Source: Niebla homalea
Lineage: Eukaryota; Ascomycota; Lecanoromycetes; Lecanorales; Ramalinaceae
DNA length: 64,000 bases
Direction: 5' to 3'
Assembly: GCA_019925105.1 (NCBI GenBank)
Contig: JAHGAU010000035.1
Span: forward strand, 248,001 to 312,000
Made by a program: the position numbers and the translations under genes. The notes beneath the pieces are model-generated. The model had not been told where the DNA came from and did not search any database. It saw only the letters and a program-made list of their open reading frames with translations. Numbering within the stretch: the first letter of the stretch is position 1; the number at the start of each line of letters is the position of its first letter. This document shows positions 48,667-57,663 of the stretch, piece by piece.

Positions 48667-48891
48667 CCGAGGGTCGGTTACAAATCTCTCCAGTAACGCT
48701 GTCCCTTATCACCATAAAAGCCTTCAAAATCCCAGAAAAAATCACTGAGAGCCTTGAGTACTTGAAGACTCTTGTTCCCGAGTTTTATAGGATTTTGACA
48801 AAATCTGAGGCTGTTCCAAGGTAATAGTTTCAGCGAAGTACAGCCGGGCAAACCTTTACAATCAGTGGGGACTTTTGTCACCGACCCTCGG
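48667..48891. repeat. Possible MITE with ~20-bp terminal inverted repeats
   Basis: The sequence CCGAGGGTCGGT at 48667-48678 recurs inverted at 48880-48891, and the similarity continues inward (ACAAA after one mismatch), giving terminal repeats of about 18-20 bp around a 225-bp unit with no coding capacity. The size and structure fit a miniature inverted-repeat element. I could not see a clear target-site duplication, so it remains a candidate. Confidence 0.4.
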
Positions 48892-49189
48892 ACCTGATGG
48901 TGGATGCATTCCCATCAATATAAGCTTTCGACGAGACGCTACCACAACCCTCTCACTGCTATCAGAAGAGTCAGCTCAGCAGTCACACATACGAAACCCC
49001 GATCATGCTACAACAATTTACGTGATAAGCAGGATGCAATCTATATGCAGAACGAGCTCCTACCAACCCTTTGAGCGGGCCATTCTAATCAGGTATCTTG
49101 GATTGTTGGCCACTTGAGCCTACCACGGAGCCTCAATGCGTGACCGTGGACTAGAATACTCGTAGGCGGGATCCTGAGCCCTGTTAGCT

Positions 49190-49965
49190 TATATAGCCTT
49201 TTTTCGAAGCTCGACTTTGGCTGGTCGATCCGTTTCATCGGAGTCTTTGGTTCACATTACGTGTCCTAGGCATGAGAGTGCGAACGATGCCTCCAGCGGT
49301 GAGGAAGCTTTTCAATCCACCTGCATGGACAGAGTTCCATACATGGTGTATGCAATCGCTCATACCTTTGGCTAAACAGGGACGTATTTTCCCTATTTTT
49401 ACATCCAAGTCTGTCGTTCGGACAACAGTATCATCACTGGTGAGCTCAACCATTATCTGTTACCATTTATGATTGCTGCTGGATGTTGAGGGCGTGTGGT
49501 AAGTCAATTCGTTGGGGTCGTGTATGCAGCCCTAGAGCCCAACAGGCTTTTGGCCAACTTGCCGGTATAATTGGTCCAATGAACGCTTTTACGACTGGTG
49601 GTAGCGCCAGCGCTATATCGATTTTTGGGTGGATGGCAGTGACATATGAAACCGGATTGTGGTCTTTTGTCTCCTACAGGGTTTCTTCTCTGCTGACCTT
49701 TTCATATTGCCTACAACGGTTGTGGGGTCATTTTATGTCCTGACATCAGGCAATATAGTGCCTGACTTGCCATGCAGCTTGTGCCCTCTGCTATCGGCTT
49801 ACTTGTGGGTTATCCAATAGCGGGTGCAGTTCTGCTGCATGATTGAAAAAGTTTGCTAGCTTTCTCTGCCGCTACTGTCCTGGCTTCAACTCTCTTGAAT
49901 GGGGTTACGCGCATGTCAATGGTCGGCTATTTCCTATAGAAAATTCCTAGAGATGTGAATGGTAA
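49190..49965 (+). pseudogene. Relic of a monocarboxylate-type MFS transporter
   Basis: Translated pieces in shifting frames line up with the fungal MCT/riboflavin-transporter-like MFS group. They are MRVRTMPPAVRKLFNPPAWTE near 49272, AFGQLAGIIG plus FGWMAVTYETGLWSF at about 49545-49670, GFFSADLFILPTTVVGSFYV from 49679, and LVPSAIGLLVGYPIAGAVL at about 49779. In-frame stops and frame changes separate the blocks; some boundaries look like old introns (a CCTACAG acceptor before GFFSA). Only the second half of a ~450-residue transporter is traceable. The gene is clearly non-functional. Confidence 0.75.
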
Positions 49966-50369
49966 TACTTGCTGGGTGAGGCATCGTGGAATTCAGTCAG
50001 TCACTACATAGAGACTTGTGATAACAGGAGTCTGTGTGACCCCTCAATACTGTGACTGTAAGGCGAAAGTCAGGAGCCTCGGGCAGTGACGACTCGCTAG
50101 GTTAATGCTAAGACATGTGTCGTCCGACGCTTTGTCACCAGATCTCTGTGATTGAGCTTACCACAGAAGTCTCACTTGATTGGTCTTCGGAATGAGCCTC
50201 CCGAAAGATCGTCGTGCCCCACGAGGACATCTGTGCCGCTACAGATGGCCACCCTAATAAAGTGGTCACGACATGCTGATCTCTCAAATGTCCTTAGACC
50301 TCCTTCCTCGCTGTTCCCGAAGCTTCTCATCACCTACAAAGCCGTCTCTTATTATGGCGGCTGCTTTGA

Positions 50370-51620
50370 GATGTGACTCTCATTCTTGTAACGCCAATCC
50401 AAGCTTGGTTCCATTGCACACTGAGCTGGCACTAGAACAACTGCGTCATCTAGATTGAATATTTGAGGGTGACAGGCAAACCCTATTTATAGATGGCTAC
50501 CGCTTAACCATCGCCGACATTGTCGCGATTGCTCAGTCTTTAATGGGATATAATCCGGGTAATACCTGTCCGCTGCAGTATTTCTCTTGAGGAGATCTCA
50601 GTCCCTTGTCTTACATTGGAGGAGCAACCCAAGGCAAGTCAACTATATGCATCTCCTCTGACAGCGACCACAAGACCATGCTGATGAAGCATTCACTACT
50701 TCAAATCTTAGACCCAGTCACCCCGCAAATTAAGGAAGGTCTTGCAATTGTCAATGGCACGGCTATCTCAGCAGCGGCTGGAGCATTGGCACTCTACGAT
50801 GCACACAATCTAGCTCTGCTTGCACAGATCCTGACCGCCGTGAGCGTCGAAGCTTTGACGGGCACCACAGAGAGCTTCCTCCTACTTTATGGGCAATCTC
50901 GGCCTCACTCGGGTCAGGTAAGAGGATTTCTGTCTAATGAACGGACATGCTTGTTGACCAAATGAAAGATAGATTCTGCCCAAAACATCCTCAATTTCCT
51001 TGGAGAGTCTGAAATCACCCAAATCAACACCGGTACTGAAGCCTCGCTGCGTCAAGACCGCCACTCGATTCGTACTGCATCGCAATGGATTGGTCTTGTG
51101 CTTGAAATTTATGCCTTGCACGCCAACAGTTGACAATTGAGTGCAATTCTGCTACTGACAATTCTTAAACGAGTACAAACCGGACTTTTACACTTTACTT
51201 GAGGGCTGCCAGCACCTGCATATCAATGCCGTCGCTAAAGGTGCCGAGAGACTAGAGAGCATACTTTGGGCACAACTTGTCAAGAGTTTCCATGCGACTA
51301 TCAGCATGGACGCTGAGGAACGATTTCCTGTAATCTCCAGATCCACACGCAGATTATTATTCCTCCATCTGCCAGGACATCAACTGACCACGGGTTGCTT
51401 GGCGTTCTGTTACGAAACATCTAAGCATGAATTTCCACAAGGCGTGACAGACGGCCAGCCCAGCCGTTAATCGAGCGATAACATGTATCAAAAGGTACAG
51501 AGACAGTAGTTACTGCGGATCTTGAGTGATTGATGCGAGAGCTGATGGTAGACTCTACTGGATCACAAGGGGGAGTCCACCGTCCCATCCGAGAAATGAT
51601 CTCCACGATGAGCAACAGTA
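50370..51620 (+). pseudogene. Relic of a phenylalanine ammonia-lyase-type gene
   Basis: Recognisable blocks in order are LVPLHTELALEQLRHL near 50407, FIDGYRLTIADIVAIAQ near 50488, GDLSPLSYIGGATQGK from 50591, and EGLAIVNGTAISAAAGALAL with YDAHNLALLAQ from about 50736. SVEALTGTTESF and RPHSGQ follow, then after an intron-like break IDSAQNILNFLGESEI. Downstream lie TISMDAEERFP, TGCLAF and VHRPIREMIST. This matches fungal PAL/HAL proteins over most of their length. The active-site Ala-Ser-Gly triad that forms MIO is destroyed: the Ser codon position reads TGA (50588-50590) and the frame shifts beside it. Several other stops follow. The gene is dead. It ends tail-to-tail with the prenyltransferase relic. 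Confidence 0.8.
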
Positions 51621-51689
51621 AGTGACGTAATTACGCTACTTATGTTTGCAAAATCAGGCTTGGTGTGTGCGTGACTTGGAGCTTTGCCG

Positions 51690-52790
51690 CCTGAGGATTG
51701 ATGTACGACACAATGCGCAGGGACCCATCTTGGCAGATGGAGCAGCTGATGTAGGTATGGATCCAGCTCTCGATTACCATTGCCTTTCCGGAGCTAGAAC
51801 ATGGTCGGCCTCAAACCTCTTTCCCTGCTTTCGCCTTCATACCAGCGGTACGGTAGTCAACGTGACCCAATCGTGAGGATAACGAAAAATCTTCTCCAAA
51901 GAGCATACCCCAAAGACCCCGAAGGTCTTCCAAAACCTGACTTAGTGCTGCCATGGTGAATGTACCTCCCAAAGTCATAGCAGCCATTACAGAGTCGAAG
52001 CTGGTCTCCCGTGAACGAAAATAGACCTTCAATCGTGTGTGAATAAAAGGATCGATCATATCGATTGCAAGCATTTCAAGGTCTAGCAAGGAGTTGATGG
52101 GATGAGATGCCCAGTCACTGAATATTTGTAGACTTGTGAATTGGCCTTCGCAACAATCAGGAGCAGACGCGATAGCATTCTTCCACGATTTCCAAGTTGC
52201 TTTTGTTCAGGGACCATGCTTTGCGAGCTAGGAAGAAGTATGCTTTGCCCATGGTTCTGGATCCGACAAAATCGAAAGCATAAAATATACGGGAACGATA
52301 GTCTCCAATTGCACCTTTTTCCGAAATTCCTTCCTCGAAGAAATCTTTGAAGTGGCTGTACCACCCGAGCCGTGGCTCAAACGCCAGTACCATGAGTCAC
52401 TTGAGGAATGGTTCTCCTACCCCCTGGTTTGATGGATCATCAGCCGTCCCCGCGCTCAGTCAAACAGCCTTGATGAAATATCTTATCATCGGCGAGTCAC
52501 TTGTAAACCCCCAATCCCAATTGAATTCAATCAGTGTCCATCATCCGTCATAAAGCTTGTTCATGCCCTACTCTTTTATGTAATCCTGAAAGAGGCCAAG
52601 GTTTGGTGCTATTAGACTTGCAAACAAGAGTAGCTTTTGTGACTGGACGTTTTTTTCTCGTAGCTGGAATTCAACAGTGAAATGGCTAGAGCTCGACTAA
52701 GATGCTGCCACCACTGACGCTGACGATGCACCATCTTACCTGAAACCTCCGTATCAAGCTGCTGCCAAGCTGCAAAATCGGGTGAAATAG
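51690..52790 (-). pseudogene. Relic of a DMATS-type aromatic prenyltransferase
   Basis: On the minus strand, in broken frames, I see blocks in the order of dimethylallyl-tryptophan-synthase-type enzymes. They are AWQQLDTEV and RQWWQHLSRALAISLLNSSY near 52770, LLFASLIAPNLG, IEFNWDWGFTSDSPMIRYFI near 52530, AGTADDPSNQ, and LGWYSHFKDFFEEG. KAYFFLARKAWSL follows near 52230, then IHTRLKVYFRSRETSFDSV and MTLGG near 52050, LEDLRGLWGMLFG, LGHVDYRTAGM, and finally IHTYISCSICQDGSLRIVSY near 51780. Stops and frameshifts separate them. These enzymes prenylate indoles, tyrosine or other aromatics in secondary metabolism. Confidence 0.8.
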
Positions 52791-52799
52791 AGGATCGTA

Positions 52800-53376
52800 G
52801 GTCAATATGCCGTCTTCCAGGGTGAATGCGGGCAATAAAACAGTAGAGACATTTTGTGCGAAGGTTGTGTAAAGAGCGGTGTAAAGAGCTGAAGCTGATA
52901 CACATAAATTCTGTGTAGCGTGTGTTCAGTATAAAGGAAGAACAGAACACACTCCCAAATTACGGAATATGACGCAAGTAAGGCTGCATCGAGGAGGCGT
53001 GAGCTGCAATTAGGCTTACGGCAAAGGGCACCATGTCTTCAATCTTTTCTAATCGCTGTTGATTGCGTCTTTGGGTGAGATTACACAAATTGCTAGCTTA
53101 TGGAGCGGTTGAAATCCTGTAAGCGACCCTATGACAGCTTGATTTGATTAATTACGATCCTGTCATTAAAGCCTGTCCTGGCTCTTTCTCAACTACACGC
53201 GGGGCTTCAATGAGCGTATTGCAGGTGTTTGAGAATCACTCTCCTTATTATCCTTGCTCCAATCTCACAACAAATCAATCAGTCACAATGGATAATTCTC
53301 TCATGGTTGCTATCATCAGCCTGGCTTTACCATGGCTTCAATTACAGCGGACAAGATCCCGGGCTCGAATGAAGGA
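52800..53376. other. Decayed intergenic DNA
   Basis: I see no recognisable protein similarity here. It lies between the prenyltransferase relic and a foldback element. A reading from 53144 has stops and no motif. Confidence 0.4.
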
Positions 53377-53830
53377 TTTAGCGCGAGCAAGTTGCTTGAG
53401 AATCCTTGGCATTATTTTTTGCGCGTACCCCCTCTAGTAGCTTATACCAACTCCACGATTAACACGTTAAACATGGAGTTATTAACTTGTAATAAGTATA
53501 TATATTCCAAGGAATCGATCTATGTAAATTTTATATATTAAAACTCAGCAATATTGAATAAAAAAGGGGTAAATAAAATTTATTAATAAATAGATTCCGC
53601 TCTCAATTCTTGGACTTAAAATGGCCTTTTTTTCCAACACCCTTTATTACTACGTTATAGCTAAAGATATAGGGAAAACTTAGCAGAATATACATAATAA
53701 CGTGAAGGAATTATTTGCGACCGAGAACACAGAATATTGAAGGTCTACAAAGGATATCGGTTTGAACCACCAAAGTGGGTGCGCGCAAAAAGTAATGCCA
53801 AGGATTCTCAAGCAACTTGCTCGCGCTAAA
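53377..53830. mobile_element. Foldback (MITE-like) element with 54-bp inverted arms
   Basis: The arm 53377-53430 (begins TTTAGCGCGAGCAAGTTGCT) is repeated inverted at 53777-53830 with only two mismatches in 54, both C/T transitions. The 346-base loop between them is strongly AT-rich and has no ORF. Arms of this length and identity around a non-coding centre indicate a non-autonomous foldback element or a recent inverted duplication. No target-site duplication is evident in the flanks. Confidence 0.6.
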
Positions 53831-54194
53831 TATTCCAGGCCCGTTCGTTGCATTCTCCACCAATCTCTGGAAGGTTTGGCGTGGCAAGTATACAGCCGCG
53901 ATATGCCTTATTGCAACACTGAGGCACATGCAAAATAATGGCCCCGTTGTACGCATCGTCCCAAGCACGGTTAACTTCTCCCGGCTTTAGGCTCTACAAG
54001 TCATTCATAGCTCACGGGACGCTTTTGCAAAGGCAATCTCCCGTAGCAGTCTGTAGGACGTCTATTTTGCAGAAGCCTCTCAAGGCACTGGGGGCACCAA
54101 AAGACCCTAATCCAGTCTTGATGGTATTTGTTCCATTGGCGTCTGTAGATGGTGGGTTCTGATCGTCTTTCAAATATACAACTGTCCAAGTGAG
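53831..54194. other. Unassigned sequence before P450 relic
   Basis: This stretch could contain the decayed N-terminal half of the P450, but I find no recognisable block in it. A short open reading (53938-54162) has no motif. Confidence 0.35.
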
Positions 54195-55147
54195 GGACAG
54201 ACAAGAAATTCCAACCTCGGACCTTGACATGTTGAATCAATTCCTTTGGATTCACCGCAAGGCACCAGACACGTTCACCAACGAGGGAGTCATAGGTGCT
54301 ATTTACATCAATTTGTAAGTAGATGTTTTACCTTATATACAGTATATGAACAACAGCCTTTCCAGACTCGAGACATGTAGCTGAGGGCGCCCACAGAATG
54401 ACTGGACACGATGTCCTCGCTGTCACGCTTCGTGCAATCTTCTACTATATTGCACGCAACCCATGAAGTGCGAATCTGCTTAGAGCAGTCTTAAAAGCCT
54501 ACACAAAAAATGTTGCCCCTTCTGACCGCTTCCTTGCACGAAGATTGGAAGGTGTGGTTACATGGAAGTATTTGGTCAAACATACGCCAACACTCCCACC
54601 AGAATTATCTTTGGCTGACGCACATTTCGCCAGGGACGCTGTGATACATGAGGCGCTTCGCATCCACCCAAACACCGAGGTTATCCTCGAGCGTGGCGTT
54701 CCCGCCCGGGGAGTGGTAATAGACGGCTGTGCAATACTGAGTGGCACCGAATTCGGCGTCAATGCCTGGCCCATGAACTTTAACAAGGAAGTCTATGTTC
54801 AAGATGTCGAGGAACTCAGACAGAGCAATGGCTGGAGGTTGATCATGCAAAAGGTGCAGAACTGAAGAGGACGATGTTCTTGGTGCGTGTTTTTCTCAAA
54901 CAGACGTGAGAGGGGTAAGCTCCTTGCTGACAATTAGCACTTTGGGGCAGGACCTCGAGGACGCATAGGACACAACATTGGCATGGTCCAACTTGCCAAA
55001 GCTGTTGCAGAATTCCATCGCCGTTTCACTGGACGGCTGGTACAGCCAGAGTGGGAGTGGACCATAAAGGGCAGCTGGGTCGCGAAGCAGACGGACATGG
55101 ACATGTGGATCAGGAGGATTGATGACAACGAGCAGACTTGCGTCTAA
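54195..55147 (+). pseudogene. Relic of a cytochrome P450, C-terminal half
   Basis: Blocks in order are SDLDMLNQFLWIH and NEGVIGAIYINL near 54220-54312, and a decayed I-helix region (DVLAVTLRAIFYYIARNP near 54410). LSLADAHFARDAVIHEALRIHP follows near 54607 with the K-helix E-x-x-R kept. Then come GVVIDGCAILSGTEFGVNAW and FNKEVYVQDVEELR, and the heme-binding loop HFGAGPRGRIGHNIGM at about 54939, where the thiolate Cys codon is CGC (Arg, 54962-54964). The C-terminus WTIKGSWVAKQTDMDMW matches fungal multi-domain-type P450s. Stops and frame shifts separate blocks, and loss of the heme Cys alone would abolish function. The first ~260 residues are not found. Confidence 0.8.
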
Positions 55148-55736
55148 ATCAGCGGACTGAAAATGGTTTGGCGATCATATGACCATCCACCTAACGCTAC
55201 TTATGGATTCTCGAATTTGAGCCGAAGCGTCGCCGTTTCTCCATCTTACCTGTCAGCATTGGGGTTGCCATCGCCTATCACCATCGGCACTCAGCGGTCA
55301 GCATCACTCTTGGATCATTACCTGGTGAGATGTTCGATCCCTGTGTATGGTCCATTCTCCAAACATCATTTTTCATGTCCACGATCTCATTGAGGTTTTC
55401 CAAACCCGTGTTCATTTCCAAGACATTATTTTGTGTATTAAATGAGGTCATCACTATTTTTGAGCCCCTTCATCACTCTGATATGACTCAGCGATGCCGG
55501 GAAGTACGTCGGCAATCTTATGGTATCCTCATGTGTGGATTGTGGGTTTCGATCGTCAAAGAAACCTTCAGAAGAGGCTTTGAATTACGACATACAAAGC
55601 CCGGGCCATGGTGAGGTCCAGCTCGATTGTCAGGATTGCAAGAGGCGGCGTATGAAGTACTTGAAGAATCTTGCGGGATCCATGCGAATCATAAACGGTA
55701 GTAAACTTTCACCACTCCCTCACTGCTTTTACATTC
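55148..55736. other. Intergenic region, possible further relic
   Basis: No known family is recognised. A reading at about 55497-55700 has a CVDCG and CQDCKRRR pattern that could be the remains of a small zinc-binding protein, but it has no proper start and I do not call it. Confidence 0.35.
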
Positions 55737-56537
55737 CTAGATGAGGAGGCAGCCACCGTTTGTGTAAACGATGCTACCTGTAGTATTCTTGTCCTTCATC
55801 AAGTATAGATAGCTTTCCACGACATCCTCCACCTTTCCAAAGACCCCTGTTGCCATTGTAACTGCAATGTTGGATTTCAATTCGTCAAGGTTTGCCGTCT
55901 CTCTTTGAGATGTCCAAAGTTCCGTATCTACCGGTCCTGCGCCAACCAAATTGACTCTGACGGGCGCCAAATCTAGGGCCAAACCCCTGCACATTCCTTC
56001 GAGACCTGTGAGATAGGACATAATCACTGTCCAATCTTTGCGAGGGCGTTGGGATAAGCTGCCAGTAGTCATGATGAAGGAGCTCGCGGCGCCTTCCTTC
56101 AAATGCCTGCGAAGCTGTTGGGCCACGACGAGGGCGCCGAAGAACCGGACCATCCCAGCTTGCTGGATATCCTTGAGAGAGAAGTCCTCAAACTTGCCGA
56201 CCGCAAGAGCGTCACCGGCGGTATAGACCACGTGGTCCAGTTTTCCACCGTCGGCCACCTTAGAGAACAATTCCCGCACCTCGGACTCCAAGTCATTTTG
56301 ACAGCCCAGATTACATGTTATGCCCTCGATGCGACCGTTTGCAGCAGGATTGATGCCCTTCAGTCCTTGCATGCCTTTGGATACGCGTTCTTCGGAGGAA
56401 GATGAGATGATGACGGTGGCATGGTGTTCCAACAAAGCTTCTGCGATACCAAAGCCAATACCAGAGGTGCCACCAATCAGCAGAACGCGGGCGTCCTTAA
56501 GCTTCGATGTATATTTGGAAGGCTCGGAGGAGGCCAT
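55737..56537 (-). CDS. Short-chain dehydrogenase/reductase (SDR)
   Basis: An intact single-exon gene of 266 residues with a Rossmann fold: GGTSGIGFG (about 22-30) is the TGxxxGIG dinucleotide motif, and DHVVYTAGDA stands where NNAG is usual. The active-site region reads FIMTTGSLSQRPRKDWTVIMSYLTGLEG: Ser and Tyr are present, but the Lys of YxxxK is replaced by Leu, so catalysis by the usual triad is doubtful. VRVNLVGAGPVDTELW is the standard PG-motif region. It sits directly beside the decayed cluster and is the only intact gene there, so it may be a survivor of that cluster or an unrelated neighbour. Substrate unknown. Confidence 0.85.
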   Translation of the reverse strand: MASSEPSKYTSKLKDARVLLIGGTSGIGFGIAEALLEHHATVIISSSSEERVSKGMQGLKGINPAANGRIEGITCNLGCQNDLESEVRELFSKVADGGKLDHVVYTAGDALAVGKFEDFSLKDIQQAGMVRFFGALVVAQQLRRHLKEGAASSFIMTTGSLSQRPRKDWTVIMSYLTGLEGMCRGLALDLAPVRVNLVGAGPVDTELWTSQRETANLDELKSNIAVTMATGVFGKVEDVVESYLYLMKDKNTTGSIVYTNGGCLLI

Positions 56538-57663
56538 AAAGAATAGATACGAGAAAGCAGAAGAGGACGCTGGTTAAGGTCTGATGAGTTGGGATTGGGT
56601 GGTGCGAAAGTCATTGAGAATATATATGCTGAATAGTCTTGATTGCTCTGTGGACTTAGCTCGTAATTACGACGTGCACACCACTGTCCAACGGTGAATC
56701 CGGATACAGTGAGGATATTACAGTCTTGCTGTCAAGCTTTGTCTGCGATCTATTATGACTCATATAGGCGATCGGACGCAAGAGACTAGGGAAACAGGGA
56801 CTTGCTTGGTTATCATATGAGTATGCTCTCTTCTTCCAAGTGAGCCACGAGTATAGTGACATTCTCTATGGAATTTCAGCAAAATACATACAGTTAGATT
56901 GGATCTGCGATGGGAGGCAATTCTATGAACCAGGCTCTAAGGACAATCACATCTCACCTTCCCAAACCAACAACATCAGCAGAAGTCAGGGAGAGGACGT
57001 CAATGCCCTTCTGCTGACACATTATGAGCCAAACCTCCGGCAATGAGCGATGCATTCAACTCACTAATTGATAATGATGGCGAATGGTCTTGAATTCTCG
57101 GCAGGTACCCCGATATCGAGTTCACCATCACGGAGGAGAGAGATATAGGTACTACTCAGGTCTTGAAAGATGCAAAGTTTTGTGTCTGTGCCGTCTTCTC
57201 ATAGTGATGAATGATGGCGATAAGCCATACTCTCAGTACCACGAGTGCACCTTATACTACCCTCAGTACCGCATTTTGGATGTAATGGCTACGGAAATTT
57301 GCATCTGAGATGTTGTATTTAGTAGGTGCGGGGTGGAAAATGTTCAGCGCCAAGAGATAAAATCATTTCGGACATGAGAGAATCCTCGGCAAACCACCTT
57401 GTTCAATAGCAGATTGTGCCAACACAAGAGCGGCGTTGTCGGCGAGAAGCCGCATCTTCTTATGTGCGTCAAGGAGAAGCCCAGCGCAGGAGGAAGTTTT
57501 TGACCGCATTTGCGCAAATGCCAAATCACTCTTGCTTGTCCGCACTGATCTTTGTCCTAGCATGAGGAAAGTAGCAGGAATCAGGTGACTGGCTCCAGGA
57601 TTGGACTCTCCTCATACCTGAGGGGCTTTATGAGACCTCAAGCGCGGAGAACATAGTAGCACC
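56538..57663. other. Divergent intergenic region
   Basis: This 1.1-kb interval lies between the minus-strand SDR start and the plus-strand TAF6 start. A 66-codon minus ORF with an ATG at 57563 (reading LAFAQMRSKTSSCAGLLLDAH) looks somewhat protein-like but lies in the TAF6 promoter and has no other support. Nothing else is recognised. Confidence 0.45.

Noticed and set aside
48667..55147. Repeat-induced point mutation (RIP) as the cause of the pseudogenes
   Set aside because: Stops and frame shifts are present, but the relics are not strongly AT-biased and one key loss is a T-to-C change (P450 Cys codon). Only the foldback core is very AT-rich. Ordinary decay fits better.
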